Of a stretch of DNA of 26,843 nt, positions 7,233-13,784 are shown piece after piece. The stretch comes from a virus. The notes under the pieces were generated by a model that was given only the letters and a program-made list of their open reading frames with translations, was not told where the DNA came from and made no database searches. The DNA lies in IMG/VR virus record IMGVR_UViG_3300032516_007631, positions 1-26,843 of that record; one strand, 5' to 3'. Both the position numbers and the translations under genes were made by a program. The stretch's first letter is position 1. Every line of letters begins with the position of its first letter.

Positions 7233-7796
7233 GTGCAGAAGCAAGGCCTCGACCGGTTCGCAGCATGGTTCGTCCACCACAAGGCAAAGCAGCTCATCGG
7301 GATGGCCGGGTTCACCAAGGATGACCTGGAGGACCTGAAGCAGGACCTGACGCTTGACCTGCTCCAGCGGCTCGAGCAGTTCGACGCCGGGCGCGCCCAG
7401 CGTCACACGTTCGTGGTAATGGTCGTCGAGCACCGCATCGCGGCCATCCTGGAGCACCGCACAGCGGCCATGCGGGACACTCGGCGGGAACAGTGTTCCC
7501 TCAACGATCCCGTCTCGGACCACGAGGGCAAGACGGTCCAGAGGCACGAGACCCTCGACGCCGGTTTCCTCGGGCGCGGCGACGCGAAGCCCGGCGACTT
7601 GGCCGTCGACATCCAGGCAGTCATTGCGGGGCTGCCTCGCCGCCTTCAGGTGCTATGCGTCCACCTTCAGACGAAGACCCCGGCGGAGGTCGCGCGCGAA
7701 CTGGGCATGCCGCGGATGACGCTCTACGGTGACATCAAGCGGCTGAAGGCGGCGTTCGAGCGGGCCAGCCTAGGCGATTACCTGCCCGGAAAATGA
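7233..7796 (+). CDS. Sigma-70-family RNA polymerase sigma factor, phage type
   Basis: This 187-aa protein has the two-domain layout of small sigma factors. A region 2-like helical part is at about residues 5-80 (FAAWFVHHKAKQLIGMAGFT, DLEDLKQDLTLDLLQRL). A region 4-like HTH is at about 128-175 (IAGLPRRLQVLCVHLQTKTP, AEVARELGMPRMTLYGDIK). Such proteins occur at the head of early or regulatory modules in phages of this kind and would redirect host RNA polymerase. The GTG start is chosen because GGGGAG sits seven bases upstream, although inside a hairpin. It stands alone, with gaps on both sides. The target promoters are unknown; the repeated motif near 4226, 21209 and 22868 is a candidate. Confidence 0.8.
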   Translation: MQKQGLDRFAAWFVHHKAKQLIGMAGFTKDDLEDLKQDLTLDLLQRLEQFDAGRAQRHTFVVMVVEHRIAAILEHRTAAMRDTRREQCSLNDPVSDHEGKTVQRHETLDAGFLGRGDAKPGDLAVDIQAVIAGLPRRLQVLCVHLQTKTPAEVARELGMPRMTLYGDIKRLKAAFERASLGDYLPGK

Positions 7797-7869
7797 TCGT
7801 GTTCGCGCCGTCACTTCCTGCGCGGCTCCGGTAGGTACTCAGTATCGGCCCAATCGGAACGCGAAGCCT

Positions 7870-8202
7870 ATGGACAACACCGACATAGTAACGGCCGTCA
7901 CGGCAACCTGCGAAGAAGTCAAGCGGGTTCTCCTCGAAAAGAACAGGGCCTATGGCAATTCAGCCCTTGATCCTGTGCGCATCTTCAGCCGCGGCGACAC
8001 GGTGGAACAACTCAACGTCCGCATCGACGACAAGATCTCCCGCATCGCCCGCGGCAGCGAATACGCCGGCGACGACACGGAACTGGACCTGATCGGCTAC
8101 CTGGTGCTGCGCCGCGTGGCGCGGGCGCTCAAGAAGCCCGCCGAGACGCCGCTGGTGCGCCTCGGCCCGGGCGGCCAGTTCACGCGAGAGATTCATGGCT
8201 GA
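7870..8202 (+). CDS. DUF1599 / nucleotide-modification-associated domain 1 protein
   Basis: This 110-aa protein matches the DUF1599 family (PF07659, also called nucleotide modification associated domain 1). It shows the conserved run KNRAYGNSA, then FSRGDTVEQLNVRIDDKISR and a C-terminal DLIGYLVLRR. The family is common in phages, and comparative genomics has linked it to modified-nucleotide pathways; its reaction is not established to my knowledge. It overlaps the SEC-C gene start by eight bases. The start at 7870 has only a weak purine stretch upstream. With the methyltransferase and Mom-like enzyme further right, it is a third possible DNA-modification gene. Confidence 0.82.
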   Translation: MDNTDIVTAVTATCEEVKRVLLEKNRAYGNSALDPVRIFSRGDTVEQLNVRIDDKISRIARGSEYAGDDTELDLIGYLVLRRVARALKKPAETPLVRLGPGGQFTREIHG

Positions 8203-8449
8203 CCCGCTCACTGGCCTTCGAAATATCCGCACGCGGATGCTGCTGCCCGGTGCCGCCGAAAAGGGGGCGGCCCCCCGGCCGCCGGACATCGAGGAGCGCG
8301 TGGCCGCCCACGAGCGCCACATACACAACCATCCGTGCCCCTGCGGCAGCGGCAAGCGGTACGTGGACTGCTGCATCGACCGGCCGAACCAAGAGCACCT
8401 CGAACTTCGGCACCGCCGTCGAATGGGGCTGCGAGATGAGGACTTGTGA
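8195..8449 (+). CDS. SEC-C motif small protein
   Basis: This 84-aa protein has a C-terminal SEC-C zinc motif, PCPCGSGKRYVDCC at residues 47-60, with Cys48, Cys50, Cys59 and Cys60 as likely zinc ligands. SEC-C motifs occur at the tail of SecA and in many unrelated proteins as a binding module, so no specific reaction can be assigned. The N-terminal half is probably flexible. It overlaps the preceding gene by eight bases and the next by 14, so it is part of a tightly coupled run. Confidence 0.72.
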   Translation: MADPLTGLRNIRTRMLLPGAAEKGAAPRPPDIEERVAAHERHIHNHPCPCGSGKRYVDCCIDRPNQEHLELRHRRRMGLRDEDL

Positions 8450-8630
8450 GGCATGCGGACGCGACTTTGTGTGGCATCGGGGCCGGTCGATGACATGCCC
8501 GTATTGCGGGTACGACACAAACCCCCGGAGCCATACGCCGCGAAGCCCTGCGTCTATCGAGCGGCTCGACCAGGAGCGGCGCGAGCGCGAGGAAGAACTG
8601 CGTGAGTACTTCGACCTTGAGCCGGACTGA
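8436..8630 (+). CDS. Small zinc-ribbon protein
   Basis: This 64-aa protein begins MRTCEACGRDFVWHRGRSMT and then CPYCGYD, giving two CxxC pairs (Cys4/Cys7 and Cys21/Cys24) that form a zinc ribbon. It ends in a charged helix (ERLDQERREREEELREYF) suited to a coiled coil. The ATG at 8436 is chosen because the zinc ribbon begins there; upstream residues in the frame are low-complexity and overlap the SEC-C gene. The function is unknown; nucleic-acid or protein binding is the usual role. Confidence 0.6.
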   Translation: MRTCEACGRDFVWHRGRSMTCPYCGYDTNPRSHTPRSPASIERLDQERREREEELREYFDLEPD

Positions 8631-8714
8631 CGGCACCAAGACGGTTCGGGGCGCCGTGCCACGGCGTCGCGGCGGCAGACCAAGTGACTCACCTACGAAT
8701 TGGAGGCATCAACC

Positions 8715-9668
8715 ATGACCTCGGTACAGTTCACACCAGCCACGAAGGCCCAGGCGAAACTCAGGGCGGCGCTGACCGGCCCGGCCGGCAGCGGCAAGAC
8801 CTGTTCCGCCCTGCGGATGGCCAGCGGCATCGGCGGCCGCATCGCCGTCATCGACACCGAGCGCGGAAGCGCCTCGAAGTACGCCGACCGCTTCACGTTC
8901 GACACGTGCCAGCTCCTGGACCGCACCATCGAAGGTTACCTCGCTGCGCTCGATGCAGCGGCGAAGGGCGGATACGACGTCCTCGTCATCGACTCGCTCT
9001 CGCACGGCTGGCAGGAACTCCTCCAAGAGGTGGACCGCCTCGCCAAGGCCCGCTTCTGCGGCAATACCTGGGCCGCCTGGTCCGAGGGGACGCCGAAGCA
9101 GCGGCGGCTGATCGACGCGCTGCTGGACTTCCCCGGCCACGTCATCGCCACCATCCGCTCGAAGACGGAATGGAACCAGCAGACGGACGAAAAGACCGGC
9201 CGCCTGCGGCCGGTGCGGATCGGCCTGGCGCCCGAGCAGGGCAAGGGCATCGAGTACGAGTTCGACCTTCTCGTGGAACTCTCGGCCGACCACGTGGCCA
9301 CGGTTATCAAGGACCGGACGGGCAAGTTCCAGGACCGCGTCATCGAGAAGCCGGACGAGGCGTTCGGCCGGGCGCTGGCGGCGTGGCTCGCCGAAGGAGC
9401 ACCGGCCAAGCCGCCGGCGCCGGCTGCGCCCGCGCCGGAAGCACCGCGGCAACCGGTGCCCGAAGCGCCGAAGCCGCCGGTGCCCGCGCAGCCCGCCGGC
9501 CCGAACTTGTCGCGCCTCCAGGCGCTCATCGCCGAGCACAACCTCACCGACCAGCAGCAGGCGGCCTGGTGCAGCCACTTCAAGGCTGACCGTCTCGAAG
9601 AACTCACCCAACAGCAGGTCGACGCCATCGTCGCCAAGATCGAGCGCAGCGTCAGGAAAGGGGCATGA
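8715..9668 (+). CDS. Sak4-like RecA-fold ATPase (AAA_24)
   Basis: This 317-aa phage ATPase matches the AAA_24 family (PF13479), which includes the Sak4 single-strand annealing recombinases. Walker A is GPAGSGKT at residues 22-29 and Walker B is VLVID at 89-93. Residues about 228-262 form a proline/alanine-rich linker, followed by a helical tail of about 55 residues that may bind partners. TGGAGG eight bases before 8715 fixes the start; an upstream TTG in frame is inside that site. An SSB-like gene follows three bases later, matching the known functional link between Sak4 proteins and a phage SSB. It would anneal or pair DNA during recombination-dependent replication. Confidence 0.8.
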   Translation: MTSVQFTPATKAQAKLRAALTGPAGSGKTCSALRMASGIGGRIAVIDTERGSASKYADRFTFDTCQLLDRTIEGYLAALDAAAKGGYDVLVIDSLSHGWQELLQEVDRLAKARFCGNTWAAWSEGTPKQRRLIDALLDFPGHVIATIRSKTEWNQQTDEKTGRLRPVRIGLAPEQGKGIEYEFDLLVELSADHVATVIKDRTGKFQDRVIEKPDEAFGRALAAWLAEGAPAKPPAPAAPAPEAPRQPVPEAPKPPVPAQPAGPNLSRLQALIAEHNLTDQQQAAWCSHFKADRLEELTQQQVDAIVAKIERSVRKGA

Positions 9669-9671
9669 CCT

Positions 9672-10163
9672 ATGGCTTACGACTGGGAGAAGGCATCCAC
9701 GCAAGCAGCGAGCGGCAACTATGCCGAGCGGATTCCAGCCGGCGTCCACGACGTGGCCATCAAGCGGCTGCTCTCCGGCTCGAAGAAGGGCGGCGCGTTC
9801 CGCAGCCGCGACGGCGACCCGCAGATCATGCTCATCTTCGCTGATGGTGAGGGCCGCGAGGCCTCGCAGATGGTCACCCTGTCGGAGAAGGCAGGCTGGG
9901 TGCTGGCGCGGCTTCTGTCGGCCGCCGGCGCCGACATGGCCCGCATGAAGGCCGACGGCGTCCTGCCGCACGACTTTGCGAACCAGGAGTTCGCCCGGGC
10001 CAACCTCGTGGGCCGGCGTCTGCGGGTGGACCTCAGGTACAAGGCGGGCAACGACGGCAAGGAGTATGCCGACGTGACGCCCGTCCGCACGCGGCTTGCC
10101 GCCGCGACCGCGCAGCCCCCTGCGCCGGAAGACGACCTGGACCCCAACGCCGTTCCGTTCTGA
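9672..10163 (+). CDS. SSB-like single-stranded DNA-binding protein
   Basis: I identify this 163-aa protein mainly by layout. It has a beta-rich body (about residues 20-130, including LVGRRLRVDLRYKAGNDGKE) and a short acidic tail ending DDLDPNAVPF. That matches the acidic C-terminal tip of SSB proteins, which recruits replication and repair partners. Position directly after the Sak4-like ATPase supports this. It could also be called a DUF669-like phage protein, a family with the same tail. The stop overlaps the start of the next gene by one base. Confidence 0.65.
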   Translation: MAYDWEKASTQAASGNYAERIPAGVHDVAIKRLLSGSKKGGAFRSRDGDPQIMLIFADGEGREASQMVTLSEKAGWVLARLLSAAGADMARMKADGVLPHDFANQEFARANLVGRRLRVDLRYKAGNDGKEYADVTPVRTRLAAATAQPPAPEDDLDPNAVPF

Positions 10164-10378
10164 TGGGACCGCCCATGCCCCGAACGCTGCCGGAGGCCCA
10201 AGCCGCGCTCGACCTACGGGTGCTGCGAGCCATTGAGCAGGTCGGCATCCTGGCGGCCGACCTTCGGGCAGCGGGCCGACTGGCCGAGGCGGCGACGGCC
10301 CAGGCGTTCGAGGACCAGATGGAACAGTCCCACGCACGGGGGATGCGGCGACGGATGGCACACACGCTCACCTCATAA
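10163..10378 (+). CDS. Small helical protein of unknown function
   Basis: This 71-aa protein is predicted all-helical, with LRVLRAIEQVGILAADLRAA followed by EAATAQAFEDQM. No family is recognised. The ATG overlaps the SSB-like gene stop (TGATG), which argues for coupled translation. A second in-frame ATG four codons later (10175) is also possible. GGAGG in the gap after its stop serves the ParB-like gene. Confidence 0.55.
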   Translation: MGPPMPRTLPEAQAALDLRVLRAIEQVGILAADLRAAGRLAEAATAQAFEDQMEQSHARGMRRRMAHTLTS

Positions 10379-10392
10379 GGAGGCTCGATCCG

Positions 10393-11370
10393 ATGGCTGC
10401 CAAGACACCGGAACCGTTCCCGACGCTCAAGGACCTGCCGCTGGACGCCATTCGCCTCGACGGCGGCACGCAGCCGCGGGCCGCCATCGACCCTGAGACG
10501 GTGCGCGAGTACGCCGAGCGGATGTGCGCGGGCGACCGCTTCCCACCGGTGCAGGTGTACTCCGACGGCACCGACCACTGGCTCTCCGATGGTTTCCACC
10601 GTGTCAAGGCGGCCATCGAAGCCGGGCAGACGACCATCCAGGCCGAGGTGTGGGAAGGCACGCGCGACGGCGCATTCTGGATGTCGCTCGGGGCCAACAA
10701 GACACATGGGTTGCCGCGGTCCAACGCCGATAAGGAGCGGGCTGTCAAGGCCGCACTCCGGACCAGGCCAGGCAAGAGCAACCGCGAGATCGCCGAGCAC
10801 GTCGGCGTCGTCGAGGGGACCGTCCGTAAGTACCGGGATGCACTGGAGGCGACTGCGCAACTTGCGCAGTCGCCCATGCGTGCTGGTCGTGACGGCCGGA
10901 CGATCAACACCGCCAACATCGGCAAGACGGCCGGCGCGGGGGCCGAGTCGCCGGCCGTGCCCAACCCCGACGACATCCCGCTGGATCTTCCGGGTGCGCC
11001 AGCGGACACCATGCCCGCAAGCCAGGGCCCGCCGACCGCCGAGGTCGTCACGGACCAGGTCGGCCATGCCGTCGAGGGCAAGGTCGCCGATGCCTTCCGT
11101 CGGCGGCACGAGATGCAGGCGCTCGTGCTGGCCGTCATGAAGGTCAGGTCGACCGTCCTCAAGGCCGTCGAGGCGAAAGACTCGCTCTACACCGACATCC
11201 TGCCCACGCAGTTCCAGGCCGACTGCGGCAACGCCATCAGGCAACTGAAGGCCGCGATGCCGCACGCTGCGTGTCCCTACTGCCGCGCCGCCGGGTGCAA
11301 GGCCTGCCACGGCCGTGGCTGGATCGGCAAACTCGCCTGGGACGCGGCACCGCGGGAACTCAAATCGTGA
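10393..11370 (+). CDS. ParB-like domain, HTH and zinc-finger protein
   Basis: This 325-aa protein has three parts. A ParB/Srx-type domain covers about residues 15-105 and contains DGFHR at 66-70, the conserved ParB loop. An HTH lies at about 126-150 (SNREIAEHVGVVEGTVRKYR). A C-terminal zinc finger, CPYCRAAGCKACHGRGW, has Cys294, Cys297, Cys302 and Cys305 in a DnaJ-like spacing. AAGGAGG ten bases before the ATG fixes the start. It overlaps the helicase start (GTGA). A role in DNA binding at the replication module is likely; whether it binds CTP or acts in segregation is not shown. A perfect 27-bp palindrome lies inside the gene just after the HTH. Confidence 0.8.
   Translation: MAAKTPEPFPTLKDLPLDAIRLDGGTQPRAAIDPETVREYAERMCAGDRFPPVQVYSDGTDHWLSDGFHRVKAAIEAGQTTIQAEVWEGTRDGAFWMSLGANKTHGLPRSNADKERAVKAALRTRPGKSNREIAEHVGVVEGTVRKYRDALEATAQLAQSPMRAGRDGRTINTANIGKTAGAGAESPAVPNPDDIPLDLPGAPADTMPASQGPPTAEVVTDQVGHAVEGKVADAFRRRHEMQALVLAVMKVRSTVLKAVEAKDSLYTDILPTQFQADCGNAIRQLKAAMPHAACPYCRAAGCKACHGRGWIGKLAWDAAPRELKS
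10848..10874. repeat. Perfect 27-bp palindrome inside the ParB-like gene
   Basis: GGCGACTGCGCAA (10848-10860) and TTGCGCAGTCGCC (10862-10874) are exact reverse complements around a single C. The palindrome lies within coding sequence just downstream of the HTH codons. ParB proteins bind short palindromes and some phage proteins bind sites inside their own genes, so it may be a binding site; an mRNA hairpin is the alternative. Confidence 0.55.
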
Positions 11371-13784
11371 AACTCCGTTCCTATCAAGAGGCCGCCGTGG
11401 ACGGCATCTTCGAGGCGTGGCGCTCGGCGCGGTCGACGTTGCTCGTCCAGCCGACAGGCACGGGCAAGACGGTGACGTTCGCTCACGTCATCAACCGGAT
11501 GCCCATGGGCCGGGCGCTCGTCCTCGCACACCGCGAGGAGCTCATCTTCCAGGCGGCCGACAAGATCGCCCGCGTCACCGGCGCCAAGCCCGACACCGAG
11601 ATGGCCGAAATGCGGGCCGACCACGGGATGTTCGGCAAGGCCCGCGTCGTCGTCTCGTCCATCCAGACCCAGTGCGCCGGACGCAACGGCGACACCCGGA
11701 TGAAGCGGTTCGACCCGCAGGAGTTCGGCCTGCTCGTGGTCGATGAAGCGCATCATGCGACTGCGCCCACGTACCGCCGCGTGCTTGAGCACTACGGCCA
11801 GAACCAGGACCTCAAGATCCTCGGCGTCACGGCCACGCCCGATCGCCACGACGAAGAGGCTCTCGGCCAGGTCTTCGACTCTGTGGCGTTCGACTACGAA
11901 CTCCTCGACGCTATCCGGGACGGCTGGCTCGTGCCCATCCACCAGCGGAGCGTTGTGGTGGACGGCCTCGATTACTCCGGCGTGCGGACCACGGCGGGGG
12001 ACCTTAACGGGGCCGACCTGGCGCGGGTGATGGAGTACGAGGAGACCCTGCACGGCATCGCCCACCCGACCGTCGAACTGGCCGCCGGCCGCAAGGCCCT
12101 CGTCTTCGCCGCGTCGGTGGCCCATGCGGAGCGCCTGTGCGAAATCTTCAACCGCCACAGCACCGGGTGCGCCCGATTCGTGACCGGCACCACCCCCAAG
12201 GACGAACGCCGCGGGATGCTGGCCGACTATGCCGCCGGCAAGTTCCAGATGCTCGTCAACGTTGGTGTGGCCACCGAGGGATTCGACGAGCCGGGCATCC
12301 AGGTGGTCGTCATGGCCCGGCCCACGAAGAGCCGGGCTCTGTACGCGCAGATGGCCGGGCGGGGCACACGGGCGCTGCCGGGCCTGGTGGACGCCCACGA
12401 GGCCGCTGACGCTCGTCGCGCCGCGATTGCTGCCAGCGCCAAGCCCGCCTGTATCGCCGAGGGGCAACGGGTTCTTACCGACAGAGGGCTTGTTCCTATA
12501 GAGAACGTTACGACAGAGATGCTGGTTTGGGATGGCATAGCCTTTGTGTCTCACGACGGAGCCACATGCCAGGGAGAACGGGAGGTTATCCACTATGCAG
12601 GACTTATTGCCACCGCCGACCATCGCGTCTGGACGGAAGAGGGCTGGAAGACCTTTGGGCAGTGTGCCGCCGAACAAGTTGCCATCGGTGTTGCCGGGGC
12701 TGGTCGGACGACGATTCGGGAGGTTGACGGTCGTTTCAGGAGAGGTAGTTCGGGTGAAGGGAAGGCCGCGCCTGTTGGTGGAATGCTCAATATGTGGTCA
12801 GCAGTCGCTGAAAGATTACGGCAGTCTGATGCAGAAAAAGGCGGGGTGTCGCCGGTGCGGGCAGCCGCAGCACGCGCCGCTTTGGCTTGTCAAACGATGC
12901 ATTCTGGCCAAGTCCAGATGCACCAATCCGCGCGACAACCGCTTTCCGGACTATGGCGGACGAGGGATCGAGTTTCGGTTTGCCAAGCCCTTGGTGATGG
13001 CTATATGGATACAAGCGAATTTAGGGCTACATCCAGAACTGACCATAGACCGCATCAACAACGACGGCCACTACGAACCGGGAAACCTGCGGTGGGCCAG
13101 TCGTTCGGTCCAACAGTTGAATCAACGTCGACACTATCTCGCGTCTGGGACATCCTCAACGCTGGCCCCCACCACCGCTTCACGGTAGAGGGGTTGTTAG
13201 TCTCAAATTGCCACATCATCGATTTCGTGGGCAATTCCGGCCGCCACAAGCTCATCACCACCGCCGACATCCTCGGAGGCAACTACTCCGACGAGGTGGT
13301 CGATCGCGCCCGGAAAGCAGCCGAGATAGCCGACGGCGCCGCCGTGGACATGGCGGAGCTCCTCGCGGACGCCGAGAAGGATCTCGCCGAAGAGCGTGAG
13401 CGGGCCCGCCGGGCGGCCCTGCGGGTGAAGGCGCGGTACACGAGCCAGGTGGTCGACCCGTTCGACGTCCTGCACATCGAGCCGTGGCGGGAGCGCGGAT
13501 GGGATACGGGGCGCCAGCCCAGCGAGAAGATGCTCGCGCTCCTGGACCGCAACGGCATCGACACCAAGGGCCTCACCTTCACGCAGGCCAAGCAACTCGT
13601 CGGCGAGATCATCCATCGTTACGAGGAGAAGCAGTGCAGCTTCAAGCAGGCCCGGCTCCTCAGTCGGTATGGCTACCCCACGGACGTCCCGTTCGCCGAG
13701 GCGAGCCGCCTCATTGACGCGCTGGCAAAGAACAACTGGCAGCGGCCCGTGGACACTCCGGCCGCCCCGGTGGAGGTGTACTGA
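11367..13784 (+). CDS. DEAH-box superfamily 2 helicase precursor with an intein
   Basis: The 805-aa precursor contains a 552-aa helicase interrupted by a 253-aa intein. Motifs in order are PTGTGKT (Walker A, residues 29-35), DEAH (126-129), TATP (155-158), VNVGVATEGFDEP (motif V, about 297-309) and QMAGRGTR (motif VI, 328-335). The intein spans residues 362-614, after SAKPA, and the helicase resumes at Cys615 with CHIIDFVGNSGRHKL. After splicing it would unwind DNA or remodel nucleoprotein in phage replication. The GTG start at 11367 overlaps the ParB-like gene stop, and homology begins at MKLRSYQEAAV. The stop overlaps the primase start (TGATG). The frame is open throughout even where another frame encodes the endonuclease. 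Confidence 0.9.
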   Translation: MKLRSYQEAAVDGIFEAWRSARSTLLVQPTGTGKTVTFAHVINRMPMGRALVLAHREELIFQAADKIARVTGAKPDTEMAEMRADHGMFGKARVVVSSIQTQCAGRNGDTRMKRFDPQEFGLLVVDEAHHATAPTYRRVLEHYGQNQDLKILGVTATPDRHDEEALGQVFDSVAFDYELLDAIRDGWLVPIHQRSVVVDGLDYSGVRTTAGDLNGADLARVMEYEETLHGIAHPTVELAAGRKALVFAASVAHAERLCEIFNRHSTGCARFVTGTTPKDERRGMLADYAAGKFQMLVNVGVATEGFDEPGIQVVVMARPTKSRALYAQMAGRGTRALPGLVDAHEAADARRAAIAASAKPACIAEGQRVLTDRGLVPIENVTTEMLVWDGIAFVSHDGATCQGEREVIHYAGLIATADHRVWTEEGWKTFGQCAAEQVAIGVAGAGRTTIREVDGRFRRGSSGEGKAAPVGGMLNMWSAVAERLRQSDAEKGGVSPVRAAAARAALACQTMHSGQVQMHQSARQPLSGLWRTRDRVSVCQALGDGYMDTSEFRATSRTDHRPHQQRRPLRTGKPAVGQSFGPTVESTSTLSRVWDILNAGPHHRFTVEGLLVSNCHIIDFVGNSGRHKLITTADILGGNYSDEVVDRARKAAEIADGAAVDMAELLADAEKDLAEERERARRAALRVKARYTSQVVDPFDVLHIEPWRERGWDTGRQPSEKMLALLDRNGIDTKGLTFTQAKQLVGEIIHRYEEKQCSFKQARLLSRYGYPTDVPFAEASRLIDALAKNNWQRPVDTPAAPVEVY
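12580..12585 (+). promoter_or_regulatory. Ribosome-binding site of the nested endonuclease
   Basis: GGGAGG lies nine bases before the ATG at 12595, inside the Hint-N coding region. It provides an independent translation start for the endonuclease frame and is the main reason for choosing this start rather than the in-frame TTG at 12544. Confidence 0.55.
12595..13188 (+). CDS. HNH homing endonuclease nested out of frame in the intein
   Basis: This 197-aa protein is encoded wholly within the intein but in the +1 frame relative to the helicase. It matches free-standing phage HNH endonucleases along its length. The N-terminal signature is LVGRRFGRLTVV (residues 36-47). A zinc ribbon has CSIC (64-67) and CRRC (85-88). 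CTNPRDNRFPDYGGRGIEF is at 109-127, and the HNH core LTIDRINNDGHYEPGNLRWA is at 149-168. The last segment is SVQQLNQRR. The ATG at 12595 has GGGAGG nine bases upstream; the first 35 residues overlap Hint-N codons and may be a linker. It would cut intein-less helicase alleles to drive homing. The alternative is that two compensating frameshifts moved a once-fused endonuclease out of frame. Confidence 0.85.
   Translation: MQDLLPPPTIASGRKRAGRPLGSVPPNKLPSVLPGLVGRRFGRLTVVSGEVVRVKGRPRLLVECSICGQQSLKDYGSLMQKKAGCRRCGQPQHAPLWLVKRCILAKSRCTNPRDNRFPDYGGRGIEFRFAKPLVMAIWIQANLGLHPELTIDRINNDGHYEPGNLRWASRSVQQLNQRRHYLASGTSSTLAPTTASR

Larger units (their letters stand above)
12450..13208 (+). mobile_element. Intein (Hint domain) in the helicase gene
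   Basis: The intein runs from Cys1 (TGT at 12450) to Asn253 (AAT at 13206-13208), with Cys as the +1 extein residue. Block A is CIAEGQRVLTDRGLVPIENV. Block B carries TADH (Thr55, His58). Block F is VWDILNAGPHHRFTVEGLLV, and the end is VSN then Cys; serine replaces the common penultimate histidine. All residues needed for protein splicing appear present. Between intein residues of about 95 and 230 the helicase frame encodes an arginine/glutamine/serine-rich stretch unlike any domain, because the homing endonuclease is encoded in another frame there. Base composition is visibly less GC-rich in the centre, consistent with later acquisition. Confidence 0.9.

Noticed and set aside
8709-10361. Open frame of 550 codons on the minus strand opposite the ATPase and SSB-like genes.
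   Set aside because: It is an antisense shadow of two well-supported genes.
12450-13208. The intein as simply a standard large intein with an in-frame endonuclease.
   Set aside because: The HNH signature, zinc ribbon and LVGRRFGRLTVV start are all in the +1 frame; the helicase frame shows none of them.
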